64,000 bases of DNA from Flavobacterium eburneipallidum (lineage in GTDB: Bacteria > Bacteroidota > Bacteroidia > Flavobacteriales > Flavobacteriaceae): the NCBI RefSeq assembly GCF_027111355.2, contig NZ_CP114291.2:1178001-1242000 (forward strand), written 5' to 3'. Below the pieces are notes generated by a model. It did no database searches and was not told where the DNA came from. It saw only the letters and a program-made list of their open reading frames with translations. A program made the translations under genes and the position numbers. Shown here piece by piece: positions 50,882 through 60,289 of the stretch (its first letter is position 1; each line of letters starts with the position of its first letter).

Positions 50882-51778
50882 ATGAATTGGAAATCGGATA
50901 TTAAAAATTATCAATCGTATCTAAAAATAGAAAGAGGTTTGTCGAAAAATACTATTGACAATTATTCTTTTGATATCGAACGCTTATGTCTTTTCTTGGA
51001 CGAAAATCAAATAGTGGTTTCACCAATAAAAATAGGCGAAGAAACCCTTCAACAATTCATTTACAGTGTTTCTAAAGAAGTAAATCCTCGTTCGCAAGCC
51101 AGAATTATTTCAGGACTAAAAAGTTTTTTTAGCTATTTAATTTTCGAAGATTATAGAGTTGACAATCCAATGGAATTGATAGAAACGCCCAAAACAGGCA
51201 GAAAACTTCCAGATACTTTATCTGTAAAAGAAATTGACGCTTTGATTGCTGCAATAGATTTGAGTTCTAATGAAGGCGAAAGAAACCGAGCGATGTTAGA
51301 AACACTTTATGGTTGCGGACTTCGGGTTTCAGAATTAGTTTCCTTGAAAATTTCTGATTTGTTTTTTGAAGAAGGCTTTATTAAAATTACTGGAAAAGGG
51401 AATAAACAACGCTTTGTTCCTGTTGGGGATTTGACCCAAAAATACATTCAAATTTACAAAGATACTGTTCGAACGCATCTGAATATAAAAAAAGGGCACG
51501 AAGATACTTTGTTTTTGAATAGGAGAGGAAGTCAGTTGACACGAGCAATGGTTTTTACTATAATCAAAAATTTAGCTACTGAAATTAATTTGAAGAAAAG
51601 TATTAGTCCACATACTTTGCGTCATTCTTTTGCAACGCATCTTCTCGAAAATGGTGCCGATTTACGTTCCATTCAATTAATGTTAGGACACGAATCCATA
51701 ACTACTACAGAAATTTATGTGCATTTGGATAGAAGGTATTTAACCGAAGTAATTAATAATTTTCATCCGAGGAGATAG
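50882..51778 (+). CDS. xerD: Site-specific tyrosine recombinase XerD
   Basis: A 298-residue recombinase of the size expected for chromosome-dimer resolution at dif. ATG 50882 gives the usual M-N-W-K-S-D-I-K-N-Y start. The N-terminal SAM-like domain holds E-R-G-L-S-K-N-T-I-D-N-Y. The catalytic domain has G-C-G-L-R-V-S-E-L (Arg), S-P-H-T-L-R-H-S-F-A-T-H (H-x-x-R), L-G-H-E-S-I-T-T-T and the Tyr in E-I-Y-V-H-L. No phage or integron context is nearby, so a housekeeping Xer role is likely. Confidence 0.93.
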   Translation: MNWKSDIKNYQSYLKIERGLSKNTIDNYSFDIERLCLFLDENQIVVSPIKIGEETLQQFIYSVSKEVNPRSQARIISGLKSFFSYLIFEDYRVDNPMELIETPKTGRKLPDTLSVKEIDALIAAIDLSSNEGERNRAMLETLYGCGLRVSELVSLKISDLFFEEGFIKITGKGNKQRFVPVGDLTQKYIQIYKDTVRTHLNIKKGHEDTLFLNRRGSQLTRAMVFTIIKNLATEINLKKSISPHTLRHSFATHLLENGADLRSIQLMLGHESITTTEIYVHLDRRYLTEVINNFHPRR

Positions 51779-51792
51779 TAATCAGTGGTTAA

Positions 51793-52365
51793 TCAAACTA
51801 TTTTAATACCATCATAAATATCAATTAATTGCATTTCAATATCAACAGTTGCAATGCTAAAACTTTGTTCGATAGTTTTGTATTCTGTCAATTGCCAGCT
51901 GTTATCTGCATTCCGAATGAATTTTTCAACCATAATACGTTCCGAATCAATCAAGATGTATTCTTGCAAAGAATCTATTTCTCGGTACAAAGTAAATTTT
52001 TCTCCCTTATCATAATTTCTAGTCGATGGCGAAAGAATTTCGATAATTACTGATGGATTGGTTATGGTATCAAATTTGTCATCGGTAGTTTCTATTTCGC
52101 CACAAATAATGCTGATGTCGGGATAAGTAAATAAGGTATTTTTGGGAATATGAACTCTTAAATCACTCCCAAAAGGTTGGCATTTTTTACCTTTCAATTT
52201 GCTACCAATGTCTGAAAATGAATTAGAAAAAATCTTGTTATGTGTAATCGAAGCACCACTCATGGCAAAAATTTCTCCTTTGAAATATTCGTGTTTTTCT
52301 ACAGCCAAGCGTTCGGCTTCTAAATAGTCTTTTTGGCTAATGTAAAGTATTTCAGGAAGTCCCAT
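51793..52365 (-). CDS. Uma2 family (DUF820) restriction-endonuclease-like protein
   Basis: A 190-residue protein with a PD-(D/E)XK-type core: [10 protein letters not shown] (Glu), Y-P-D-I-S-I-I-C-G (Asp) and [10 protein letters not shown] (Glu-x-Leu/Ile), with a preceding G-S-D-L-R-V. Uma2 proteins are abundant in cyanobacteria and patchy elsewhere. Their function is unknown, and the nuclease role is only suggested by fold. It stands alone on the minus strand. Confidence 0.87.
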   Translation of the reverse strand: MGLPEILYISQKDYLEAERLAVEKHEYFKGEIFAMSGASITHNKIFSNSFSDIGSKLKGKKCQPFGSDLRVHIPKNTLFTYPDISIICGEIETTDDKFDTITNPSVIIEILSPSTRNYDKGEKFTLYREIDSLQEYILIDSERIMVEKFIRNADNSWQLTEYKTIEQSFSIATVDIEMQLIDIYDGIKIV

Positions 52366-52460
52366 ATTTAGATAGTTTAAAACAAAGTTAGTCTAAATTT
52401 ATAAATTACAATAAAAAAATCCAACTGGCGAATGTTTAGAATTTTATATCTATCACAAAA

Positions 52461-52493
52461 AAAAGCATTTCAGAAAGATTCTGAAATGCTTTT
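52461..52493 (-). terminator. Terminator after rny
   Basis: AAAAGCATTTCAG (52461-52473) pairs with CTGAAATGCTTTT (52481-52493), a 13-bp stem with A/T flanks, 52 bases beyond the rny stop. An AT-rich tract with the word AATAAACGATTAAAC (about 52526-52540), also seen at 13134-13148, lies between. Confidence 0.87.
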
Positions 52494-52544
52494 GTATTTT
52501 GATTGATCTTCGAATAAACGAATAACCAAATAAACGATTAAACT

Positions 52545-54107
52545 TTACTTAGCAATATTCACCGCTCTAGTTTCTCTAATCACTGTTACTTTAACCTGAC
52601 CTGGATAAGTCATTTCGGTTTGTATTTTTTGTGAAATTTCGAAAGATAAAGTAGCTGCATTATCATCAGAAACTTTTTCACTTTCCACAATTACACGAAG
52701 TTCTCTACCAGCTTGAATGGCGTAAGCATTTTTTACTCCGCTAAATCCGTAAGCTACTTCTTCAAGATCTTTCAAACGTTGGATGTAAGAATCTAAAACC
52801 TGTCTTCTTGCTCCTGGTCTTGCTCCTGAAATCGCATCACAAACTTGGATAATTGGCGATAATAACGATTTCATTTCGATTTCGTCGTGGTGTGCTCCAA
52901 TGGCATTGCAAACTTCTTCTTTTTCGCCATATTTCTCCGCCCATTGCATTCCTAATAAAGCGTGAGGTAAATCACTTTCGGTATCTGGAACTTTACCAAT
53001 ATCGTGTAACAAACCAGCTCTTTTGGCTAGTTTTACATTCAATCCCAATTCAGCAGCCATGATTCCACAAAGTTTAGAAACTTCGCGAGAGTGCTGTAGT
53101 AAATTTTGTCCGTAAGATGAACGGTATTTCATTCTACCCACCACTTTTATTAATTCCGGATGTAAACCGTGAATTCCTAAATCGATTACGGTACGTTTAC
53201 CCACTTCTATGATTTCATCGTCAATTTGTTTGGTAGTTTTAGCTACTACTTCTTCAATACGAGCTGGGTGAATTCTTCCGTCGGTTACTAATTTGTGCAA
53301 AGACAAACGAGCAATTTCTCTACGAACAGGGTCAAAACACGAAAGGATAATAGCCTCTGGAGTGTCGTCAACAATGATTTCAACTCCAGTTGCAGCTTCA
53401 ATAGCTCTGATGTTTCTACCTTCACGACCAATGATTCTACCTTTTACATCATCGGATTCGATGTTGAAAACAGATACACAATTTTCTACAGCTTCTTCTG
53501 TTCCAACTCTTTGGATGGTGTTTATAATGATTTTCTTCGCTTCTTGTTGAGCGGTTAATTTTGCTTCTTCAATAGTATCTTGAATGTGCGACATGGCCTC
53601 GGTTTTGGCTTCTGCTTTCAAACCTTCAATCAATTGATTTTTGGCATCTTCAGTAGATAAACCAGCAATCACTTCTAGTTGTTGTAAGTGGCTTTTGTGT
53701 AATTTATCAACTTCTACTTGTTTCTTTTCTAATGATTCTATTTTTGAGTTGTATTCAATTGTCTTGTTTTCGAATTCGTCGTTTATTTTTTTAGCTTTGG
53801 ATAGTTCGTTTGAAACTTGTGATTCTTTGTCACGAATTCTTTTTTCTACTTCAGCCATTTTTTGATCACGAGAAAGTATCACTTGTTCGTGTTCGGCTTT
53901 CAATTCGATAAATTTTTCTTTTGCTTGAAGAATTTTATCTTTTTTGATGTTTTCGGCTTCTTGATTGGCTTCTTTTAGTATGGAAGCAGCTTCTTTTTTT
54001 GCGCTCTTAATCAGATTAGAAATATTGCTTTTTTCTATTATTTTAGCGATACCAAAACCTGCTGCAATGCCTACGATTCCTGAAATAATTATTGTTAAAA
54101 TGTCCAT
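52545..54107 (-). CDS. rny: Ribonuclease Y
   Basis: A 520-residue membrane-anchored endoribonuclease that starts mRNA decay. It has one N-terminal helix (about 3-22), a long Lys/Glu-rich coiled coil (about 30-190), a KH domain with [14 protein letters not shown], and an HD domain with L-L-H-D-I-G-K and A-H-H-D-E. Length matches the family. Its start lies about 20 bases after the U run of the 6S-like RNA, so rny may depend on read-through from the zapA unit or on an unseen promoter. Confidence 0.96.
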   Translation of the reverse strand: MDILTIIISGIVGIAAGFGIAKIIEKSNISNLIKSAKKEAASILKEANQEAENIKKDKILQAKEKFIELKAEHEQVILSRDQKMAEVEKRIRDKESQVSNELSKAKKINDEFENKTIEYNSKIESLEKKQVEVDKLHKSHLQQLEVIAGLSTEDAKNQLIEGLKAEAKTEAMSHIQDTIEEAKLTAQQEAKKIIINTIQRVGTEEAVENCVSVFNIESDDVKGRIIGREGRNIRAIEAATGVEIIVDDTPEAIILSCFDPVRREIARLSLHKLVTDGRIHPARIEEVVAKTTKQIDDEIIEVGKRTVIDLGIHGLHPELIKVVGRMKYRSSYGQNLLQHSREVSKLCGIMAAELGLNVKLAKRAGLLHDIGKVPDTESDLPHALLGMQWAEKYGEKEEVCNAIGAHHDEIEMKSLLSPIIQVCDAISGARPGARRQVLDSYIQRLKDLEEVAYGFSGVKNAYAIQAGRELRVIVESEKVSDDNAATLSFEISQKIQTEMTYPGQVKVTVIRETRAVNIAK

Positions 54108-54125
54108 GGTTAATTAAAATTTATA

Positions 54126-54290
54126 TATAAAAAAAGCCTACATTAGATTGCTTGTATAAACTCGGAAATACAAGTTTTGAGCTAACTCGCTGTTCAAGCT
54201 TCCAAACTGAATTGGCTTGCTATAGTAACGATGATTTGCTCATTCTAAATTGTTAGTGTTGAGTTTACCAAATATGAACTAATGTAGGCA
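54126..54290 (-). ncRNA. ssrS: 6S-like RNA (6S-Flavo type), between zapA and rny
   Basis: On the minus strand a perfect 11-bp closing stem (GCCTACATTAG/CTAATGTAGGC, bases 54289-54279 with 54146-54136) encloses about 130 bases. A T run of seven follows directly, an intrinsic terminator. Inside are a CTTGTA/TACAAG hairpin (54151-54156 with 54169-54174) and an apical hairpin (CAAG-CCAA / TTGG-CTTG, about 54195-54220). The closed stem with a large central bubble and apical hairpin is the 6S RNA design. 6S RNA also lies just downstream of zapA in gamma-proteobacteria. 6S RNA binds RNA polymerase holoenzyme. Ends are approximate; a promoter of its own is not obvious. Confidence 0.75.
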
Positions 54291-54318
54291 GTATCCTAGT
54301 TATTGTAAAGAACGTATT

Positions 54319-54612
54319 TTATTTATCGAGATATTGATCTAAAACCGCATTGATTTTCTTGATTCTTTCAATGGTTTCGTCACCGTTTATGGTGTTATCA
54401 ATTTGTTTTTGTTCTACTTGAGAGGCAAATTGTAAAGCACACATGGCTAACACATCTTGCTTGTCACGAACGGCATAATTTTCTTCAAATTGCTTAATCA
54501 TGATATCAATTTTTTTCGAAGCACTTCGCAGTCCTTCTTCTTGAGACATGTCAACCGTCAAAGGGTAAACCCTGTCCGCAATCGATATTTTAATTTTAAG
54601 CTTTTCGTCCAT
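54319..54612 (-). CDS. zapA: Cell division protein ZapA
   Basis: A 97-residue protein of normal ZapA length. The N-terminal strand-rich part K-I-K-I-S-I-A-D-R-V-Y-P-L-T-V leads to E-E-G-L-R-S-A-S-K-K-I-D and then a coiled-coil C-terminus. ZapA crosslinks FtsZ filaments at midcell. It follows a coiled-coil gene by 8 bases and precedes the 6S-like RNA. Confidence 0.9.
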   Translation of the reverse strand: MDEKLKIKISIADRVYPLTVDMSQEEGLRSASKKIDIMIKQFEENYAVRDKQDVLAMCALQFASQVEQKQIDNTINGDETIERIKKINAVLDQYLDK

Positions 54613-54620
54613 ATTTTTTA

Positions 54621-54911
54621 CTAATCTGATAGCTGTGCTATGCAGTAATCAATTTCACGAATTAATGAATTTATTTTAAGCTTTGTATCTCTTTTATTAT
54701 CGTCACTGCCTAATAATGCGTTGGCAATTTTAAGTGTTTCATACTTTGATTTCAATTCTTCGATTTCACGAGATTGATTTTGTATGATAGTTGCTGCTTT
54801 TGATAATTCTGTTTTTAAATCTTGATTGTTTTGCTCTAAACTATTTATTTTCGTAAAAAGTTTTCCAATCTTATTTTCAAGAGTATCAATTATTTCTGCA
54901 ATTACACTCAT
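54621..54911 (-). CDS. Small coiled-coil protein upstream of zapA (ZapB-like candidate)
   Basis: A 96-residue cytoplasmic protein, nearly all helix. Heptad-like leucines and isoleucines (I-D-T-L-E-N-K-I-G-K-L-F-T-K-I, then L-E-Q-N-N-Q-D-L-K-T-E-L) run to about residue 65, then a short basic linker and a C-terminal helix. No family is certain. Size, coiled coil and direct pairing with zapA suggest a divisome partner of the ZapB kind; this is inference. It is the first gene of the unit, with a consensus promoter ahead. Confidence 0.7.
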   Translation of the reverse strand: MSVIAEIIDTLENKIGKLFTKINSLEQNNQDLKTELSKAATIIQNQSREIEELKSKYETLKIANALLGSDDNKRDTKLKINSLIREIDYCIAQLSD

Positions 54912-54939
54912 AATATATCCTACGTATTACATAATCTTA

Positions 54940-54969
54940 CAAAGTTAGTATTCCTTTTTAGTAATGCAA
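54940..54969 (-). promoter_or_regulatory. Promoter of the coiled-coil/zapA/6S/rny unit
   Basis: On the minus strand, TTG (54969-54967), a 19-base spacer and TAACTTTG (54947-54940) match the Bacteroidota consensus exactly, about 29 bases before the first start codon. Confidence 0.78.
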
Positions 54970-55083
54970 TATTTTCTTCATTTTTTTGCATTAAATTATT
55001 TAATTAACTGAATATTAGTTGTTTGAAATTTAATGTTTTTTTTATTAATAGCTTTCTTTTATCTTAGCGAAAAACCTAATTCT

Positions 55084-56781
55084 ATGAGATTTTATTTACT
55101 TACTTTATTGTTTTGCAGTGCTCTTTTTGCGCAAGTCGATTATCCAAAAGATTATTTTCGATCACCACTAGATATTCCAATGCAGTTGTCGGGCAATTTT
55201 GGCGAGTTACGTCCGAATCATTTTCATGCCGGATTTGATTTGAAAACCTTGCAAAGAGAAGGGTTAAATGTTTATGCCGTTGCAGACGGATATATTTCAA
55301 GAATCAAAATTTCGACTTTTGGAAACGGAAAAACATTGTATATCACTCATCCTAATGGCTATACTTCCGTGTATGGACATTTGCAAAGAGCAACAGATTC
55401 TATCGAAGATTTTATTAAAAAAACGCATTATAAAGAACAGTCTTTTGAAATAGAAGTTTTTTTAAAACCAGGTCAAATGATGGTAAAAAAAGGACAACGC
55501 ATTGCGCTTTCTGGAAATTCTGGTGCTTCTGAAGGGCCACATTTGCATTTTGAATTCCGAGATAATGTCACCGAATTTATTATCAATCCTATGCTTTTTG
55601 GTTTTGATAAAAATTTGAAAGACAGCAAGAAACCTATTTTATCTAGTATTTATGTTTATCCGTTGGATGATGTAACGGTGGTCAATCAATCCAAACGACC
55701 TTTGATGCTGAATTTGAAATTGCAAAAAGACGGAACTTATCTAGCTGATCCTGTTTTGGCCAATGGAAAAATAGGTTTTGGAATTAACGCTTTCGATTAT
55801 GATGATGTTTCGTTTAACAAAAATGGAGTCTATAAAGTGCAGTCTTTTTATAATGGAACGCCTAGTTTTGGTTACCAATTCGATACCTATTCTTTTGACG
55901 AAATGCGTTACATCAATGCGCTGATTGATTACCCAAGATACAAAACAACTCAACAAAGAGTGCAAAAACTGTTTATGAAAACGCCGTATTTGTTAAGCAT
56001 CATTAAGTCTGATTTTAATTATGGAGTTCTAACAATGAGTCCTAATTTGACTTCAACTTATCGTATTGAAGTTTCTGATTTTTATGGAAATAAAACGCTG
56101 GTTTCTGTGCCAATTCAATATCAATTATCTTCAGCAATAGTTCCGCAAGAGCCAGTGGTTTCAAAATATTGGGTGAAGGCAAAAAAAGATTCTAATTTCG
56201 AGAAAGATAATATGTCGGTTTTTTTTCCAGCCGGAACTTTTTATAATGATTTCAATTTGAACTTCGATGTGCAAAATGATACTTTGTTTTTAGACAAAGA
56301 CACCACTCCAGCACATTCTAATTTCACTATTACAATTGAAGACAAAAAATACACCGAAGTCCAAAGAGAAAAATTATACATCGCTACGATTAATGGTGCA
56401 AAAAGAGGGTACAATTATACTTCTAGAAAAGATAATGTTTTTACAACCAAAGTAAAAACATTAGGAAAATATGCTTTGGTTCTTGACGAAACTCCACCAA
56501 AAATCACAATAGCAAAACCAATTGAAGGAAAATGGTTGACGAATCAAAAATCGATTCAATTCAGTATAAGCGATGATTTATCAGGTATAAAATCGTATAA
56601 TGGTTATCTAAACGGAAAGTGGGCATTATTCGAATACGATAATAAAACCCGAAAAATAACTCACAATTTTAGCGACGGAATCGTGGCTGAAGGCTCAAAT
56701 GATTTAAAAATAATTGTCCTAGATAATTTAGGGAATTCTACTATCTTTGAAACTCGTTTTTTTAGAAGTCAAAAACCATAA
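55084..56781 (+). CDS. M23 family (lysostaphin-type) metallopeptidase
   Basis: A 565-residue exported protein. ATG 55084 gives a signal peptide (MRFYLLTLLFCSALFA); an upstream frame from 55033 adds an unlikely hydrophobic leader. The LytM/M23 domain (about 35-190) has the zinc motifs N-H-F-H-A-G-F-D-L (H-x(3)-D) and P-H-L-H-F-E-F (H-x-H). The remaining 370 residues are beta-rich without a known family. M23 enzymes cut peptidoglycan crosslinks or act as division and envelope regulators. The stop is 12 bases before the TonB receptor gene, so they form one unit. Confidence 0.9.
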   Translation: MRFYLLTLLFCSALFAQVDYPKDYFRSPLDIPMQLSGNFGELRPNHFHAGFDLKTLQREGLNVYAVADGYISRIKISTFGNGKTLYITHPNGYTSVYGHLQRATDSIEDFIKKTHYKEQSFEIEVFLKPGQMMVKKGQRIALSGNSGASEGPHLHFEFRDNVTEFIINPMLFGFDKNLKDSKKPILSSIYVYPLDDVTVVNQSKRPLMLNLKLQKDGTYLADPVLANGKIGFGINAFDYDDVSFNKNGVYKVQSFYNGTPSFGYQFDTYSFDEMRYINALIDYPRYKTTQQRVQKLFMKTPYLLSIIKSDFNYGVLTMSPNLTSTYRIEVSDFYGNKTLVSVPIQYQLSSAIVPQEPVVSKYWVKAKKDSNFEKDNMSVFFPAGTFYNDFNLNFDVQNDTLFLDKDTTPAHSNFTITIEDKKYTEVQREKLYIATINGAKRGYNYTSRKDNVFTTKVKTLGKYALVLDETPPKITIAKPIEGKWLTNQKSIQFSISDDLSGIKSYNGYLNGKWALFEYDNKTRKITHNFSDGIVAEGSNDLKIIVLDNLGNSTIFETRFFRSQKP

Positions 56782-56793
56782 AAATCAAATTCC

Positions 56794-59259
56794 TTGGGTT
56801 TACATAAAATAATACTTGTTTTCTTTTTTTTCTGTTTCGGGTTGGTAGCAACTGCTCAATCGGCTAAAGTTAAAGGAGTTGTTTTAGATAAAAATAATCA
56901 GTCTGTTGCCAATGTAAATGTAAGTTGCAAAGGAAATGCTACTCAAACGAATATCAACGGATATTACAATATCACAGTTCCTGCAAACCAAAAAGTAGTG
57001 CTAACTTTTTCGCATATTTCCTTGAAAAAAGTTACGGTTACATTGACTTTAAAACCAAATGAAGATTACGAATTCAATTTGGTGATGAACGATCGAGACG
57101 AGCAAATGGGGGAAGTGGTTATTACTTCAACTAATAAAAAAAGGGTTCAAGGAATTACGACTATCGAGCCAGAAACGATTCGGAAAATTCCTGGAGCCAA
57201 TGCTGGTGTGGAGAATATTTTGAAATCGCTGCCTGGGGTTAATTCCAATAACGAATTGAGTACGCAATATGCCGTTCGTGGTGGAAATTATGATGAAAAT
57301 TTGGTTTATGTAAACGAAATTGAAGTCTATCGTCCGTTTTTGATTCGTTCGGGTCAGCAAGAAGGATTGAGTTTTACCAATACGGATTTGGTTCAAAACA
57401 TTGATTTTTCGGCGGGAGGTTTTCAGTCCAAATATGGCGATAAGTTATCCTCGGTGTTGGATATAACGTATCGAAACCCAACACAATTTGGAGCTGTTGC
57501 CGAGGCTAGTTTTCTGGGAGCAAGCGTGGCTGTTGATGCGGTTTCTAAAGATAAAAAATGGTCGCAAGTTTCAGGAATTCGTTACCGAAATAATTCGCTT
57601 TTGGTGAATAGTCAAGACACAGAAACCAATTATACACCTATGTTTATTGATTTCCAAACCAATGTCAATTTCAAACCTTCGGACAAATGGGAGTTTAGTT
57701 TCTTGGGAAATATTTCTCAAAATGATTACCAATACCAACCCTTAACACGTCAAACTAATTTTGGAACTATCGATAATCCAATGGCGTTATTGGTTTTTTA
57801 TGAAGGACAGGAAAAAGACAAATACACGACTTATTTTGGAGCCGTAAAATCTACTTATACGGCTTCTGAAAGAGCTACTTATAAATTGATTGCTTCGGCG
57901 TATCACACCCAAGAGCAAGAACATTTTGATATTCTTGCTCAATATCGTTTGGGCGAAGTAGATGCGGACAGTAGTTCAGACACCTTTGGCGATGTAGCTT
58001 TTACGAGAGGAATCGGTTCGCAATTGAATCACGCTCGAAATGATTTGGATGCTTTAATCATCAACACCGAATTAAAAGGAATTTATAATTTCAAGAAGAA
58101 CCAATTGGAATGGGGAGTCAAATTTACTCGCGAATCCATTCGAGATCGAGTAATTGAGTGGGAAGTAATCGATTCTGCTGGGTTTTCTATCAATCCGCCT
58201 AGAGATTTTTTACCAGTTAAGAATGAACCTTATGAAGTTTATACAGGGCCATTAGTTCCGTATCAAAATGTAAGAGCGACTAATTTTGTTGACATCAATC
58301 GATTTTCTGGTTATGTGCAATGGAGCAGTAAAGGTTATATTGGTAGTAACGAAATTTGGTTAAATGCTGGAGTTCGTTCCCAAAGTTGGACTGTTTCTGG
58401 TGATGGAATTGAGAGTGCAACGCAATTTACTTTTAGTCCAAGAGCGCAAATTTCTTTGAAACCCAATTGGAGTAAGGATATGTTTTTTCGACTTTCGGGT
58501 GGATTGTACCATCAGCCACCGTCGTATCGTGAGTTGAGAGATACGGATGGAGTTGTCCAAGCGGATGTAAAAGCACAGCAATCGGTTCATATTGTTTTGA
58601 GTAATGATTATAGTTTCAAGATGTGGAATCGTCCTTTCAAAATGGTTTCTGAAATTTATTATAAATCATTGACTGACGTGAATACTTATACTTTAGACAA
58701 TGTTCGAATTCGTTACGCAGCAACTAATTTGGCAAAAGCGTATGCGCAAGGATTTGATTTTAGACTGAACGGAGAATTTGTTCCCGGAACCGAATCTTGG
58801 TTTAGTTTTGGGTATTTAAAAACAGAAGAAAATAGTCAAGGCAAAGGCTATATCTCAAGACCAACCGACCAAAGATTGAAATTTGCGCTTTTGTTTCAGG
58901 ATTATATGCCTAGAATTCCGAGTATAAAATTATACCTGAATTTGGTTTACAATACAGGATTACCCGGAGGTTCGCCATCATACTCTGATCCTTATTTATA
59001 CCAAAATCGTTTGAATGATTACCGTCGTGCCGATGTTGGTTTTTTCAAAGTTTTGATTGATGAACAAAATCCTTCTGCAAAAAGATGGTTACAACCTTTC
59101 AAAGAATTGGCTATTGGTGTAGAAATTTTTAATCTTTTCGACAACCAAAATGCGATTACCAATACTTGGGTTCGTGATGTGTATTCCAAAAATCAATACG
59201 CCATCCCGAATTATATGACCACACGAGTTTTTAATGTGAAGGTGAATATGAGGTTTTAA
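56794..59259 (+). CDS. TonB-dependent receptor (TTG start)
   Basis: An 821-residue outer-membrane receptor. The only usable start is TTG at 56794: an in-frame stop lies at 56779-56781, the next ATG is about 97 codons in, and TTG gives a proper signal peptide (G-L-H-K-I-I-L-V-F-F-F-F... cleaved near A-Q-S). A carboxypeptidase-like domain follows (about 25-105), then a plug with A-V-R-G-G-N-Y-D-E-N-L-V-Y-V-N-E-I-E, and a barrel ending in V-K-V-N-M-R-F. It is shorter than SusC proteins and has no SusD partner. The ligand is unknown. Confidence 0.92.
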   Translation: MGLHKIILVFFFFCFGLVATAQSAKVKGVVLDKNNQSVANVNVSCKGNATQTNINGYYNITVPANQKVVLTFSHISLKKVTVTLTLKPNEDYEFNLVMNDRDEQMGEVVITSTNKKRVQGITTIEPETIRKIPGANAGVENILKSLPGVNSNNELSTQYAVRGGNYDENLVYVNEIEVYRPFLIRSGQQEGLSFTNTDLVQNIDFSAGGFQSKYGDKLSSVLDITYRNPTQFGAVAEASFLGASVAVDAVSKDKKWSQVSGIRYRNNSLLVNSQDTETNYTPMFIDFQTNVNFKPSDKWEFSFLGNISQNDYQYQPLTRQTNFGTIDNPMALLVFYEGQEKDKYTTYFGAVKSTYTASERATYKLIASAYHTQEQEHFDILAQYRLGEVDADSSSDTFGDVAFTRGIGSQLNHARNDLDALIINTELKGIYNFKKNQLEWGVKFTRESIRDRVIEWEVIDSAGFSINPPRDFLPVKNEPYEVYTGPLVPYQNVRATNFVDINRFSGYVQWSSKGYIGSNEIWLNAGVRSQSWTVSGDGIESATQFTFSPRAQISLKPNWSKDMFFRLSGGLYHQPPSYRELRDTDGVVQADVKAQQSVHIVLSNDYSFKMWNRPFKMVSEIYYKSLTDVNTYTLDNVRIRYAATNLAKAYAQGFDFRLNGEFVPGTESWFSFGYLKTEENSQGKGYISRPTDQRLKFALLFQDYMPRIPSIKLYLNLVYNTGLPGGSPSYSDPYLYQNRLNDYRRADVGFFKVLIDEQNPSAKRWLQPFKELAIGVEIFNLFDNQNAITNTWVRDVYSKNQYAIPNYMTTRVFNVKVNMRF

Positions 59260-59918
59260 TGGGAATCATAAAGAAACATAAACGAATTTATTATAGACCC
59301 GGAATGATCTCCTTGGTCTTTATTCCTTTGTTGTGTTTGTGGTTTTTTTGTAAAAATGATTCTTTTAAGGTTTATTCACTATTTAATTTAATGTATGTTG
59401 AAGAATCTGTATTTATTGAAAACAATGTTCCTAATATAAGAAAATACAGAAACTTTAATTTTAATAATTCTGAAATAATTGAACATAATAAATTGAATCA
59501 ATTACAAGTTTCTTTAAGAAAATTAAAGTTAGAAAATGATACAATTAATGGTATTAAGATTCATTTTGGGAACAAAGCAAATTATGCTGTTTTTGTAAAA
59601 GTCCTAGATATTATAACAATAGAAAGTATGCCAGTTTATTGTCCTTATAAAAATGATATTTGGGTTTTTGTTCCTGCTCCTAAAAAACCTGTAGCTGTAC
59701 AAAACAATACACAACCAGTACAAATGTATGAATGTGTTTCAGGCAGAATGAGCAAAGAAGATGAATTAAGATTTGAAGCGGAAAAAGAAAAAAGAGAATT
59801 TGAATTAAAGATTGATGTTATTAAAAAGCATTGGATGTTGTATCTTGGTTATTTTGGAATTGTACTTCTTAATATTTTTACTTTGATAAAGTTTAATAGA
59901 AGTAAAACAATTCACTAA
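59259..59918 (+). CDS. Unknown protein with N- and C-terminal membrane segments
   Basis: A 219-residue protein whose ATG overlaps the receptor stop by one base (TAATG). It has a membrane segment at about 16-31, a central soluble part (about 35-185) and a second segment at about 192-209, with a short basic tail. The soluble part has a strand-rich stretch and a Pro-rich linker (V-P-A-P-K-K-P-V-A-V) before a Glu/Lys-rich helix. No family is recognised. Coupling to a TonB receptor suggests an envelope role tied to it, but that is only context. Confidence 0.6.
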   Translation: MGIIKKHKRIYYRPGMISLVFIPLLCLWFFCKNDSFKVYSLFNLMYVEESVFIENNVPNIRKYRNFNFNNSEIIEHNKLNQLQVSLRKLKLENDTINGIKIHFGNKANYAVFVKVLDIITIESMPVYCPYKNDIWVFVPAPKKPVAVQNNTQPVQMYECVSGRMSKEDELRFEAEKEKREFELKIDVIKKHWMLYLGYFGIVLLNIFTLIKFNRSKTIH

Positions 59919-59921
59919 ACT

Positions 59922-60079
59922 CTATATCAAAGTATCACTCTCCAAATCTGATTTTTCAATAGTGAAATCAAAACCCAATTGTTCTACTAATTGAATCACA
60001 AAGTTTTTTTACAACAGTTTTAAAAGCTTATCGGTATATTTTTTAATAATTTTTTTGGATCAACTAAATTAATTTTCAT
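59922..60079 (-). pseudogene. Possible remnant of a small minus-strand gene
   Basis: Minus-strand frames give a short start-like peptide (MKINLVDPKKLLKNIPISF, 60079-60020, then a stop). In another frame a 28-codon tail (N-F-V-I-Q-L-V-E-Q-L-G-F-D-F-T-I-E-K-S, 60008-59922) ends in TAG. The two look like parts of one small protein broken by a frameshift and stops around a run of T at 60004-60010. Chance open frames cannot be excluded. The rest of the 371-base gap holds a terminator only. Confidence 0.25.
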
Positions 60080-60164
60080 CAATTGCAGAATTACAAAATC
60101 AGCACTAGTTTAGTATTGAAAAAACTTGAGTTGAATGAAGTTTCATGTTTCTAATAAAAAAAGA

Positions 60165-60196
60165 AAGGGATCAAATTCCAAAGAATTCTCTCCCTT
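60165..60196 (-). terminator. Terminator after the pectate lyase gene
   Basis: AAGGGA (60165-60170) pairs with TCCCTT (60191-60196), and AATTC (74-78) with GAATT (83-87) inside. On the minus strand a T-rich run follows. It lies about 95 bases after the lyase stop. Confidence 0.6.
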
Positions 60197-60289
60197 CCCA
60201 ACCAAATTACTATTGTTCAGATAAAAAAATATTTTTTTCGGAAATTAATCAGTTCAATAAGGAACTGCATAAAATCCAGTACTAAAAAT

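Noticed and set aside
53293..53558. Open frames of 85-87 codons antisense to rny
   Set aside because: They lie opposite the KH/HD coding region and have no family or start signal.
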